Of a stretch of 33,027 nt of DNA, positions 9,746 to 20,713 are shown piece after piece (the stretch's first letter is position 1; every line of letters begins with the position of its first letter). Where the stretch lies: NCBI GenBank assembly GCA_003427395.1, contig BFEA01000059.1:929164-962190 (forward strand), read 5' to 3'. The translations under genes and the position numbers were made by a program. The DNA is from Chara braunii. Taxonomy: Eukaryota > Streptophyta > Charophyceae > Charales > Characeae. The notes under the pieces were generated by a model. It made no database searches. It saw nothing but the letters and a program-made list of their open reading frames with translations, and was not told where the DNA came from.

Positions 9746-11662
9746 AGGAAAGAGAGTCGAGCAAAACTCAGAGCGATTTTAGCTCGAGTAATTAAGAGCA
9801 AGTTTTCCATTACCATTAGGGTTAGAGCTGTTGTTAGGATTCCATTTGATGCCACCTTGTCTAAGAAACGGATTCGCGATTTATGTCTTTCGACTGTTCG
9901 TTCGTCGTCAATCCGCACCCCGGTGAAACAGATTGTTTGCAGGAAGTTAAGGGTTGTCTGGTGCAAGAACAAAACCGTTGGCGACTGACTTTATAATTTC
10001 AGAAGTTTCTCACGACAGAAAGGCTTTGTATGTTGTTGTCAACATCTCGATTTACCTAGAACTGAAGGTCATGTGGCGTTTAGATTCAGTGATGTTGAGT
10101 GGGTCTCAGGCTTTGCAAAAAACAGTAAAAATATTATGTTTCCTGGTTTTCGAAACAATCGTGTCTCTCTCAAGAAATGCATTTTGGATGGATTGAAGGA
10201 TGTGCAAAAGGACACAAAGGTTTTTCCCATTTCTGATGAGGAGTTATGCAAGTGCTTTAATCATCGTCAAGGACAATGTTCCCAAACGGGGGATGAACTG
10301 CAGCACGTCCAAGAAATTAAAAAGAAGCTGGAAGGTCTTGTTATGTGCCCGATTGACCATAACTTGGGAGATTCCTTTGTATGCTGCCCAACTATCTTCA
10401 AGCAGGGTATGGAAACATTGTTCATCAAGAATAAAGGATTTGCACTGATCGAATCAAGCGAGTCACAGGTAATCGAAGGTATGCACAAGAACTTATTAAC
10501 ATCCGGACTCCAGCGCTATTGTTCGTTTAATCGGCAGGGGAAGCTGGGTAGAACGTATGGATTGCCCAAGCATAAGAATGTAATGAAGTGGCTTCCAATC
10601 TGCCCTTCCTTCTCTGACCCTTTAGTAAGACTGTGTAGAATAGTTTCAAAATCCATCAATCATCTGTTGTGGACGCTACCTGAGGAGTCACATTTCAATT
10701 TAAAAAGCCCTTGTGATATGATTGGAAGGCTTGACAGGTTCAATAGGTCTATTAGATATGATGAAGAAGTAATTGCCTCGAGTTTTGACGTCAAAGAAAT
10801 GTTCACTGCCCTGCCTCATGCATCCATCATCAGAGCAGTAGAATGGTTAGTTAGCGTTTTTGAGGAAAATGGATATTCTGATATATTTGTTAAAAAGAGA
10901 GGCAAAGGAGCAATGTTAGGCAGACGAAAAGAGACCCCGGCAGGTTTTCGTCGTATCAGATTTTCGGTACTTCTAGATATGGTGGTCTTCGATCTCAAGA
11001 ATACTTACCTGATGGCCATGGAGGTCTTGTTGCAGCAAAATGTAGGGATACCTATGGGTAAACCGTCAAGTCCGAGTCTAGCCTGTCTCCTATGTGCATA
11101 TAATGAGCACGAGTTCATGGTACACCTTGGTCGAGAACGCAAATTGCTTTTCGTGATTAGATTAGGAGACGATGTGTCCGTTTTTTCTAAATATCTGAAG
11201 GGGTCACTATATGGTAAGATGATGGCTATTAGGAGATTAGATAAGTTTAAAGAATGCTATGATAGGAATTTGGTACTTGAAATTACTAGTCAGTAGAACA
11301 CATGGGATTTTCTTGGCTGCATTATTAAGGTTTTCTCTGATCCTTGTAGAGTTCTTTGTGCTGCTACTCACAAGAATGAGCGCTATGTCATCAACCAAAG
11401 TGTCGTCTTCCAGAATTTACAGGATTTCTTGTCGTATTCCGACAAACAACAAAAGATGGTTGTTATTACTGCCTGCCTTCATAGAGCAAAGGCACTTACC
11501 ACTATGCCTGGCGCAGATGCATGTTTCCTTTTTACCCTGAAGATGGAACTACAGATCAGAGGATTTCCGGATTGCTACTTTGACCAGTGTTTGAAGAATT
11601 TTTCTGCAAGTATGAATAACTGTTGGCAGGCTTGGGTCGTATGTTTTACGAATTGGAAGTAG
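9746..11662 (+). pseudogene. PLE reverse transcriptase region
   Basis: In the same frame as the endonuclease, but interrupted by TGA 9986 and TAG 11294. A basic linker (9746-9985) precedes the RT. Finger motifs include GLPKHK and WLPICPSFSDPLVR (about 10557-10630), the typical PLE G-x-PKxHK signature. Motif A is SFDVKEMFTALP with Asp at 10787. Motif B is GIPMGKPSSPSLA from about 11045. Motif C is RLGDDV (11159-11176), with LGDD replacing the common YxDD. After TAG 11294 the frame continues with WDFLGCIIKV, matching the conserved palm-to-thumb FLG/FLD motif, so the stop truncates a real protein. The C terminus runs into the 3' pseudo-LTR and ends at TAG 11660. RT is expected to copy its own RNA at the nick. 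Confidence 0.88.
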
Positions 11663-12189
11663 TTTTTGGTTTAGATGAGGGCATTAATAGCTAGTTAAAA
11701 TGCAACGGGCACTTGTACTGGCAGGTCGTCGAACCGGTAACCTTATTTTCTTGACAAAGTAGGGGCTGTCATTTTTTGAAGGACTCGAACTCTGAATTGT
11801 TTAGCAGGTTTAGAGCTTTCTAGATGGCATCCGATTTTCGGTATCAACTAGCGCAGATTAGTCTAGGTTCAGGATTAGGCCTTTTAGATGGTACTTACCG
11901 ATGTTTTTGGCGGTACTTGTTCTTCCCGGTTGACTTCGTATAAGTAGCTTAGTTGCGCTAGTATTTTTCATCCTACGCGAGGTAGTTAGACCCTTGATGA
12001 AGCCGGACAGGCGACCGGTAGAAACACGGTGTTGGGTCATTCACCTGACATCGCTGTGCTCAATGTTTTATTTTTCGAATTTACCTGCGCTTGGTTTTTT
12101 CTTCGTCTTCGTCTTGAGTGGTATGCCCCGTGCATGCTGCTTCTCTGTGTGTTTAAACACGTACGTTTGGATGCATGACTGATGTTCAC
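11600..12189 (+). repeat. 3' pseudo-LTR of the PLE
   Basis: This 590-bp second copy of 6551-7131 overlaps the last ~63 bases of the RT frame, so the 5' copy carries a short RT 3' end. It differs by about 18 substitutions and the extra ACATCGCTG after 12046. It ends at the same GATGTTCAC word, after which the two flanks diverge completely. Confidence 0.92.
11989..12038 (+). ncRNA. Hammerhead motif with mutated core (C3 to U)
   Basis: This is the counterpart of 6940-6989, with the same stem I (GACCC/GGGTC), stem III and GAA core. The core reads TTGATGA (11994-12000) instead of CTGATGA. The changed base corresponds to C3, which is essential in hammerheads. Stem II closes with a G-T pair (CCGGT). 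Self-cleavage is expected to be lost or severely reduced. This is inferred from hammerhead biochemistry, not measured. Confidence 0.8.
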
Positions 12190-13699
12190 AACGAGTTTAT
12201 AGTAGCTTCAGTCTTGGCCAAAGTGTCTGCACCCAGGCCCATTCAGACAGTGGCCTGGGACCGAATTGATTAGGCATGCCCAACCACCCAGGCTCAAACG
12301 TGGGATGCTCCCTGCTTCGACCACATTGCTGGAAGGGCCTGGAAGGCTCACGAATATTTCAAACTCTCACAAGCAAGGCGGATGGATGTAGCCAGCTGGC
12401 ACGTGGCAACTGGCTGGCGCCGACCAAGATTTGCAAAAATTGTCAAGTTCAGGGCGCATTGAGATTCAGGGGGCCGAAGAGTCACGCTAGCTCGGTAAGC
12501 ACTACACCAACGCTACCACCGGCACCGTGGAGCTACCGCCGCAAACCGCGCGCCCACGCGAAGAACTCTACCACGCGCCCTCACACCATTGCCGCGGAGA
12601 AAAAGGACTTTAACGAAAACGGAGAATCCCCACGCCATCACGCGACATAGCTAAACCACAGCTGGAACGGGGAAAGGGACGGAACACCCTAACCCATCGA
12701 AGGGGGGGCCACACCGTGGAGGGGAAACCCAAGCCACACCCCAGGGCGAGGCACAGGGCAAGGCACAGGGCAAGGCACAGTGGCAACAAGGAGGGGGATA
12801 AAGAAGGGAGGAAAGAGGGGGGGAACCAAGAGAGGAATCCCCACCGAGGCGGGAGCGAGGGTTAGCAGGAAAGAAGTCGTGGAAGCGGCCAAGAGTAAGA
12901 AACAAAGGAGGGGCGAAAGGGGAAAGGGGACAACGCGGCTACACTTGCCACCAACGGAAAGAAACAAGTGAGAAAGAGGGAGAGGGGGACGAAAGGGGGA
13001 ATTCTCGGGAAACAGGGAAGAGGACTGGTGGTCGAAACACTCGATGGAAAGCGGAGCAATCGAGTAGAGCGCCAAGAATATTAAAGACAGGGATGAACAA
13101 GACACAGCGAGAAAGAGAGGTAAGATCCCTCCAACTCTCAAACACCAGCGAGCAGAAGTGAGGAAAACGGGAGGACCGACCCTGCGAGCGGCAAGGAAAA
13201 GGAGAAGGCGGAGGAGACAACATTAATAGGGAAGCGTCCGCTCGTACCAAAAGGAGGAAAAGACATTTCAACGATAGGAGGTTACATATTTTGCCAATTT
13301 CGCCATCCCCTCAAGAGGGATACAGGCAGCACAAGTAGGTAATAAACTTGAGCCCACAAAAAGGTTTGGGCACACTCGAACAGCCAGGAGAAGGAGATCA
13401 CTACGAAGACGACAAAGACAGACTAGGCATCGTATCAACCAGGGCACACCAACGCCGAGGCTGACGGACGGATTGCGACCTAGCACCAACACCGACGGAA
13501 TTCCGCGCGACAAGCTCACAACTCCGCATCCAGCCACCACCACTCGAACGCGGCCCTCCGAACCAAACCCCACACACACCACCCTACACCAGCGTACTCA
13601 ATCGTCTACCCCCCCCCCCCCCCCCCCCAAACAATGCCCACAAAAGGCACCCCCCCCCCCCCCCACCCTCCACTCTCGCAGTTTCCTCGCAAAAGGTAA
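12190..13699 (+). other. Gene-free, purine-rich stretch; possible LINE leader
   Basis: No supported gene. From about 12660 to 13300 the plus strand is strongly purine-rich, like the coding strand of the LINE downstream, so part may be its 5' UTR. A three-unit 12-bp tandem repeat (AGGGCAAGGCAC type) sits at 12743-12778. Poly(C) runs of 20 and 15 bases are at 13609-13628 and 13650-13664. An imperfect inverted repeat around the G-box core CACGTG lies near 12393-12421. A Pro-rich 78-codon frame (13473-13709) spans the poly(C) runs and may be a fragment of the LINE ORF1 N terminus, but I cannot show that. The LINE 5' boundary was not found. Confidence 0.5.
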
Positions 13700-14853
13700 A
13701 AGATCCTAAACCTCACCCAGCGAACACACGCATCAGCATACCACACGACACATGCTGCACATCCCCAACCTACCCTCCGTCTCCCCCCTTACATACACAA
13801 CAGAGCGGAAAAACTTAAGTGGCTATGGGAAAAACTAAAGGGCATGGAACCGATCCCGGGAACAAATCCAAAAGTGACGTTTCACAATAGGGGGAGAAAC
13901 ACAATCATGGTGGTTTGCAAAGACGAAAATCAAGCGGATTTCCTTAAGCACAAATCCTTCACCTGTAATTCGTCAGTAGTCTCAGTGTACCCTTGGGCGC
14001 CGTCCAAAGCGACCAGGCATCCCCTTCCAAATACCGCCAATCGCTGATGCAACAATATTTTTGGATTCAGCTCGACGGTGTACGGGGGGGTCTACACGGA
14101 GCCATCAAGGCAAGGCTACAAGATGAGTACGGTCAATTCCCCGTCATGGACTGGATTACCCCCACACCTGACTTCCTGATCCCCCAGCACGACACCATGA
14201 TGGCATGCATGAACACTCAAGGAGCAGTCCCACCACAACTGCCTGAGTTTTGGTACTTCGTGGTCAGGGGCCAAACAGTGAAAGTCACGGTGTCGACCAA
14301 GAGCAATCCTCAATGTTTCAAATGCAGACAGAGAGGTCACCTGGGAACTGATCCAAGATGCCCTAAGAACGCAGACTCAACAAGGAACAGAGCTCTGAAA
14401 CAGACCAACCTGGAGGAAGTGGAGGGCGAACCTACATTTTGGTTTGTCAGGGATGTCAAGTACATCGGATGGGTATTCAATGACAACCTTGAGACGGCAG
14501 ACTGGGTATGGATCCTAGAAGGGGAGCCCACTTCGAGGCCAGACATCTACCCCCCATTTGATAGCAGCTGGCAGACCAAGATCATAGGTAAGAAATCATC
14601 CAAAATCTTTACCACCGACCAGGTGCTAAGCAAGGAAAGGGTTCAGGAGGAGAGGAGGCTGAAAGCCCTGCAAATGGACTTGGATGTAACGGGAGAACTG
14701 GCAGAAAGAAGGTGGATGGAAACAACAAAAGAAAGAAAGAAACACGAAAGGCTGACGGATCCAACCGAGAAAAGACTCAGCAGGCACCTCGATAATTCAG
14801 TATACACGCAAAGCAAACATAAAAGTGGGGCAGGGAAGAGGAACAACCTCTGA
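13700..14853 (+). pseudogene. LINE ORF1, N-terminal half with zinc knuckle
   Basis: The frame opens at 13700, with first ATG 13844. It encodes KLKWLWEKLKGM, then VKFH-type strands and SVYPWAPSK, which resemble the RRM-like DUF4283 domain of plant LINE ORF1 proteins. A frameshift near 13990-14045 moves the reading to a second frame that continues WIQLDGVRGGL and carries a zinc knuckle C-FK-C-RQRG-H-LGTDPR-C at 14314-14361. The CX2CX4HX6C spacing is slightly longer than the usual CCHC. It probably binds LINE RNA. The second frame ends at TGA 14851, but a frame change near 14820 links it to the coiled-coil half. Confidence 0.72.
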
Positions 14854-16138
14854 ACAAGGAGAAGGACAGGAACAAGACGTGGAAATGTTTGAGGACAAGA
14901 GAATCGAGATCAAAAGAAAGGGGGAGGAATTCACAAAGGAAGACACCCTCGAAAGAACAGCGAAAGAGGAATTCGAAGACCAGGAGGAAGGAGTCTGGGA
15001 AAATAGGCCCATAGAGATGATAAAGGAATACATTCACTCTATGAAGGCCTAGAGAGCTAACATGTTCGAACTGCATATGGCTTATCTGAGGGAAGAAATC
15101 AGGACAAGATGCGATGACATCCCACTCACAGAAAACCCATACGAAATGTTGGAAAAGGAAGAAGAGATGGCAGAATATTACGCCCAGCAATATACCAGAA
15201 TCAAGAAAGAACAAGCATGGAAGCAGAATGCAAAGGAGAGAGGAGAAGTTACTAGAGAGGAAGAGGGATGGAGAGAGGACAGGTACAAGATGCCGAAGCT
15301 GCCAGAGACCTACAATAAGAGAAGGAATGAAGAGGAGAAAAAGAAGGTGGGAGCGAAGGGAGAAAAGGGGAAAGGACGCAAGGACCAAAGGGGAAACAGA
15401 AAGAGACAGGGAGAGGAAGACACAAAGGAAAGCAACCAAGGAGTGCAGCAAGGAGCGGGGGATCAGAGCAGCGAAAGAGAAGCCCTCCTGGTACAAATAG
15501 AAGTCCTGAAAGCACAAATACAAAGACTCTCAGACCTGAACGAAGAAATGAGGTTGAAAACAGTCACAGTGGGCTCCCTGAACGATTGCACGCAAGCCAA
15601 ATTCTGGAATAGGACGGTTGCTACGAGCAAAACCCTCCTACCCTCGAGGACAATCTTAGCAGTAAGATTTGATCTACAGGAAGAGGAATGGCAGATTGCC
15701 ACGGCAACAAACTTCGCCCTCCCAAGGCTGGAAAAAGGACAAAGCATAGAGGAAAGACTCACCTCTGCAGTCTCGGAAGAAGAACCAGTCAAAGTAGGCC
15801 TGTCGGGGGAAGTGTTGAGGGGACCACCCACAGGAGGAAAAGAGGCCCAGGGCAAGATAAAAATACTAGACGTAAGACCGGTGGTAGTCATCTACAGCCC
15901 AGGGACCACGGTAAGAAGCAATCTGCAATGGAGGTCGTGGTGGCAGATCTCACAGCTGCCATACACTGCCCTTGGTACGAGCGCATTGCCAGAACTCCCA
16001 ACTGCAAGCTTGGCAATCTCTTTTGCAGCCAGGTTCCACAGGACGAGCCAAATCGAGTTGAGCAGCCTGCTGCAGACCCTGCAAGACGAGGGAGAGGAGA
16101 CAACCCTAAGAGCCATGAGATCGAGCCACTCCCCTTGA
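14825..16138 (+). pseudogene. LINE ORF1, C-terminal charged coiled-coil half
   Basis: One frame, open from before 14825 to 16138 except for TAG at 15050. It is very rich in Glu, Lys and Arg. LVQIEVLKAQIQRLSDLNEEM (about 15487-15550) is a clear leucine heptad coiled coil, as expected for LINE ORF1 multimerisation. Past about 15560 two frames compete, and I cannot tell whether the ending in SSHSP or the one in LPLNKITPQ (16158) is the ancestral one. A 248-codon minus-strand frame opposite this region is only its shadow. Confidence 0.6.
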
Positions 16139-16204
16139 ATAAGATCACACCCCAATAAACCAGGGACCACGATTCACTGAACCAGGAACGCAGGAGAGGA
16201 CCAA

Positions 16205-17176
16205 ATGGAAGAAGGGGAGAAGGAATACAAAAGGACTAAGAGAAAGGCGGAGTTGGACATAAGATCGTCGAACGTAAACGGACTGGCCACCATCCTGTCA
16301 TCTCCTGCTAAATGGTTCAGTTTAACAGCCAACACCAACTGGTTTGACAACGAACCTCCAGACATTGTTTGCTTACAAGAAACCCACCTGACCTGTTCGG
16401 AAGAACACCAGAATATACAAATGGAGATCATAAGAAAGTTGAGGAACGTTTGGAGAGCAGAATGGGCCAATAGCCCCAACGCAGCCTCGGCCGGAGTACT
16501 AATCCTCTTTAACAATAAAGGCAAAGCACGGGAACACCTAAAAATAGGCCAAGTGACCAAGGACCCATCTAGTGGTAGATGGATCAGGATAGACCTCTCC
16601 CTTAGACAAGAGGAAATAACCCTGCTAAAAGTATATGCTCCTAATACAAATACGCAAAGAAGAGATTTAATAGAAACTATCAAACAGGAATGCCCGAACC
16701 AGGAACATATTATAGCAGTAGGAGACTGGAACGCAACGATAGACCCCCTTCTGGACAGGATATCTCATGCTAGAGAAGGGTATGACGAAACAAAATCCCA
16801 TACCATGCTAGACTTCATAACAGAGAAAAAATTAATAGACCCCTTCAGAACAAGACACCCAGAAGCTAAGCGATTTACTTGCACTAGAAAGACCCTATAG
16901 GGGAGGGTAGCGCTCTCAAGGATTGACTATTTCCTAGTCTCAGAATCTATAGCCGGCGCTGTACTAAACTCAGCCATATCAGATACCCCTACTATGGGGG
17001 CTATGATCACAAACAGCTAGGCCTATTACTAAACCTCGGCTTAGATAACGAGCCCGAAAGAGGCTTCTACAGGGTAAACAATTCCCTACTAAAACTAGAA
17101 GGCTTCAAGAATGCGGTCAAGCAAACATGGGGGGGACTATCGCCCAAGTTGCAGGGGGAAAACATAATCTTACACT
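16205..17176 (+). pseudogene. LINE ORF2: APE-type endonuclease
   Basis: A true ATG at 16205 begins ORF2. APE endonuclease motifs appear in order: SSNVNGL (about 16266), CLQETHL with catalytic Glu (about 16370), SAGVLILF (16488), LKVYAPNT (16625), VGDWNATID (about 16718) and SRIDYFLVS (about 16917). TAG at 16898 interrupts just before the last of these. A frameshift near 16990 leads to GYDHKQL (16999-17019), the terminal catalytic Asp-His pair. The enzyme nicks target DNA for target-primed reverse transcription. The frame then shifts again near 17180 to the RT linker. Confidence 0.88.
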
Positions 17177-19230
17177 TTGGGAAGGCCCTGGGGCGAGTAC
17201 AAAGAACTAAGCAAGGAATCAAGAAATGAAGCAAATAGAAGAAAGGAAAGACAAGTATTGCTAGAGTCCATAGTAGGGACGACAAATTGCAATCTAATCC
17301 CTAACCCTGGCTCCCAACTATATGAATCCCTACTCTTATCAGCAAGGGAGGAGTTAGCAAAGTGGGCGGAATGGAAAAGAAGGGGCATGTGCATCAGAGC
17401 AAGAATGAAGGAATGGGAGTCCAATGAAGACATGACAAAATATTTCTTCAAAAAAATCAGAGCAAACAACAAAAATCATAGAATACTAGAGCTGAAAGAT
17501 GAGAAGGGAAGAATCAGGAGTCAACAAAAAGACACGTTGCTAATAGCCACCAACTTCTATAAGAAACTGTACACTTACAGTCTACCAACGAGGACAACGG
17601 GGCCATAAGAAGAGCAAGAGAGAAATTCTTGAAACATTTGGACACAAGCATTCTCTTGGAAGCTTCTGCATACCTCGACAAAGACCTCACCCTACTAGAA
17701 ATACGGAAAGCATTAGACTCTATGCAACCAAATAAGGTTCCAGGTCTAGACGGTTTGACAAGGGAATTCTGGCAGGAGTATCGGACGACACTAGGAGAGG
17801 ACCTCTTGCGCTTCTATCAAGAGGCATACCGAAAGGGAGGCCTAGGGGAAGAGATCAACACGGGGGTAGTAACGCTGCTCTACAAGAAAGGGGAAAGGGA
17901 AGACATAAAAAATTACAGACCAATTTCCTTGCTGCCAATAACATACAAAATCCTGGCCAAAGGACTCGCAAATAGAATAAGGAATGTAACAGATAAATGT
18001 TTCCACATGGACCAAACAGGATTCATTCCTGGGAGATTCATCCTGGACAATGTAAGCTGCTTAAAAAAAGCAACTAAATTAATACAGGATAAGAAACTAC
18101 AAGCAGCCATACTTTTCTTTGATTTCGAGAAGGCCTACGACCAGGTCAACTGGGATTTTCTCCAACAGTGTATGGAAAGGATGGGAGTAGGCCCAATCTT
18201 TCGAAGATGGGTGAAAGTGCTGTACGCAGATGCAAGAGGAAGAGTGCAAATAAACGGTTACTTATCAGAGGCATATAAAATATCAAGATCGGTTAGACAG
18301 GGGGACCCACTAGCTGCCCCTATATTCCTCTTCGTCCTGGAGGCAATCGTAGCCTTCATGAGGAAAGATCCCTCAATAGAGAGGTTACAAGCCCTGGATA
18401 ACGGAAGGAACGGCCGACTCCAACTCCCAACAGGGCCACGGTGATGCTGTTCGCAGATGATCTGACGGTCCTTAAAAGGGCTACAGACTCATCTTTCCAA
18501 GCACTAACAAGAGTCATGCAAGCCTTTCAGCTGGCTTCAGAAATGAAGATCAGTTGGAAGAAAACGGTAGGGTGGTGGCACTCAGAAACCCCCCCTCCAC
18601 TGGCCACAGAATCCACACAAGGGCTACAATGGTTGGACTACCAGGTCCCCTTCAAATTCTTGGGCATATCAGTAACCATGTCGGGGACCAGCAACGTGAT
18701 AGCGACAAACCTACTGGCAGCAGTCATGAATAAATTCGTAGGTTGGCAGAGAACACATACATCCCTTATTGGTAGGGCCCTGGTCATTAATTCATCGATC
18801 TTCTCCATGGTCTGATACACAACCTCAATCTGGGACCCACCACCAACTTTCACAAAGGACCTGAAGAGGAAAGCAGCTGCGTACTTATGGACAGGTGATG
18901 CATCAACAAACCAATTCATACCAAAGGTTGATTGGAAATACGTAATCAACCCAACAAACGAAGGGGGTCTCAGCCTCATCGACCCAGCAACAGAGTATAA
19001 AGCTCTTCAGACAAAGTGGGTCCTAAGATTAATTCTGAAACAGGAGCTACCATGGCAGGAGATGGCTCTGTACCAAATAAGAAATCTAGTGCCTTTCAAG
19101 ACCCACCACAGCATAGAAGGATACACATGGCTCAGGAACAGATACTGGACACCCAGAAAAGAAGGGTCCAGACCCAGACGTAGGGACGGCCAACCGAACA
19201 CTGACCCTCCAAGCGGACATTGGATCAAAT
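17177..19230 (+). pseudogene. LINE ORF2: reverse transcriptase
   Basis: The linker WGEYKELSKES to FYKKLYT (17177-17608) is followed, in another frame, by the RT. It contains KVPGLDGLTREFW, NYRPISLLPITYKILAKGLANRI (17914 onward), motif A FDFEKAYDQVNW with Asp at 18121, motif B RQGDPLAAPIF (about 18294) and, after a further frameshift near 18430, motif C FADD at 18450-18461. The thumb continues to 19230 through TGA 18813, probably from a Trp codon, with EGGLSLIDP (about 18958) and WLRNRYW (about 19129). All catalytic Asp codons are intact, so the lesions are stops and shifts only. Confidence 0.9.
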
Positions 19231-19330
19231 AAATCTCAGCCTGGAGAGAAGCCTTCCCACAGAGTAGAAGAGGACCAAGTATGAGGAGGAAATTCTACGA
19301 CAACCTCTCTTAAAGGACCGGGACGGGTAG

Positions 19331-20713
19331 ACATGGTCCCTCAACGGAAAGGGAAGGAAGTGGAGAAAATGGATAGAAAGAGGAATATGGAAGATAGAAC
19401 ACGTATGGGACGAACAGAACGGCAAATGGAAGTCAGAGGAGGAACTTAGGAACAAACTAAAAGGCCACCACGACCTGCAGACGAACCTAGACGAACTATT
19501 AGACAGCATCCCAATTGCTTGGAGAGCATCACTAAAAAAGAAGAGAGTTTGGAAGAAGGGTGACGAGGCAACCCTAAAGATTCAGGACACTCCATCGGTG
19601 GGATTTCGCTTCATAAAATACTCGGAATCGGACAAAAGCACAACTCTCTTTGAAGTACACGAACTGGAGGACAAAAACAAGTCAATAGTCGCAATCAGAA
19701 AAAAATCATTAACAACATTAGAATTCAAAACTAGTGATGTGCGTAAAGTCGAAGAATTACAAAATGAGCAAAAAAGATCAAAGAAGGGACAAGGAGGGGG
19801 GGACGCCCCCACGTGGCTATTTAGGCCTAACAAGGATATCTCATAACTAGAAGTGGACCCTAATGAATGGGGATGGCACGAGACGAGGGGACGAGGTAAA
19901 GCTAAAAAATGGACCACTCTGTATGAATACACAGTGAAAGTAGGATACAAAATTAGACGGAAGGCAGAGAACCCTCAACCCACCATAGCGACAAGATGGG
20001 AAAAGAACCTGCAAATAGACCCTGCCTCCTTCCAGACAATCCGCTGGTCCTTTTACGCCTCCATCAAACCCCAACGAATAAGGAGTCTCCAATGGTTAAT
20101 CGTCTATCTAGCAGTCCCCGTCATTGCATGGCTGGACTCAAAGAGAAGAGAGGAAGACAGATCGGAAACCTCAGCACACTGCCAGATGTGTTAGGAACAG
20201 GAAAACGAAACGCTAACTCACTGCCTCATAAATCGCCAACATGCAAGAGCTCTTTGGGATAAATGTAAAGTAGCTTGGTCCAAAATCTCGCCCAACGAAT
20301 TTCCTAGGGATCAACTTTTCCTCTTGACAACAATCGACCACGAAGGCTTAGTCTCGGAGGAAGATGGAGAAATCATAGAGCTGCTAAGAAGAACAACCTT
20401 ATGGGTAATCTGGAGAGCTAGATGCCGGGCCACAATTGGCAAAAAGAAGATTTCGACTAACGAATCGTGGGAACAGGCGAAAGAATTGGTGGAAACAGGA
20501 GTCGGAGTGGAATGGGAGCAAACCATGAGCAGGATGGAAAAGGAAGGAGAAGCACATAAAAAGACCAGGATAAAAAAAGAATTTGAGACGACATGGCTAA
20601 AAGAAGGTTTACTGGCACAGGTAACGGGAAGGGCCCTTCACTTCACAGACTGGTGGTCTACAGCCACCGCATCGTCAGAAGAGCATAGAGAAACACCGAC
20701 AGACATGGAGTGA
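19331..20713 (+). pseudogene. LINE ORF2 C terminus with zf-RVT
   Basis: A single frame, bounded on the left by TAG 19328, holds two internal stops (TAA 19844 and TAG 20192). It has a tryptophan-rich start (TWSLNGKG, WRKWIERGIWK), then SLQWLIVYLAVP, and a zf-RVT signature: HCQMC near 20180, then ETLTHC and ARALW about 25 residues later. This zinc-binding tail is typical of plant LINE ORF2 proteins. The last residues TDWWSTATASSEEHRE lead to the natural stop at 20711. Confidence 0.8.

Larger units (their letters stand above)
6551..12189 (+). mobile_element. Penelope-like retroelement, GIY-YIG before RT (permuted type)
   Basis: Two direct repeats (6551-7131 and 11600-12189) flank an ORF1, a GIY-YIG endonuclease and a Penelope-type RT on the plus strand. 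Hammerhead ribozyme motifs lie in both repeats. PLEs are known for pseudo-LTRs, hammerhead motifs and GIY-YIG endonucleases. The usual order is RT then GIY-YIG, but a permuted group with N-terminal GIY-YIG (Naiad/Chlamys) has been described in the green lineage, protists and invertebrates. This element matches that permuted order. The two cleavage sites are 5,049 bases apart, defining one transcript unit. Three in-frame stops inside the endonuclease-RT frame and frameshifts in ORF1 mean this copy is probably dead. I found no convincing target-site duplication. Confidence 0.88.

Noticed and set aside
12480-12530. tRNA-like A-box on the minus strand
   Set aside because: No B-box at a suitable distance and no foldable acceptor stem.
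12743-12778. CRISPR-like short repeat array
   Set aside because: Only three contiguous 12-bp units without spacers, in a eukaryotic transposon context.
12689-13141. 150-codon minus-strand ORF in the purine-rich leader
   Set aside because: Pyrimidine-strand artefact (Pro/Leu/Ser/Phe); competing frames of equal length.
14777-15523. 248-codon minus-strand ORF
   Set aside because: Leu/Ser/Phe-rich complement of the Lys/Glu-rich LINE ORF1; no motif, only a shadow.
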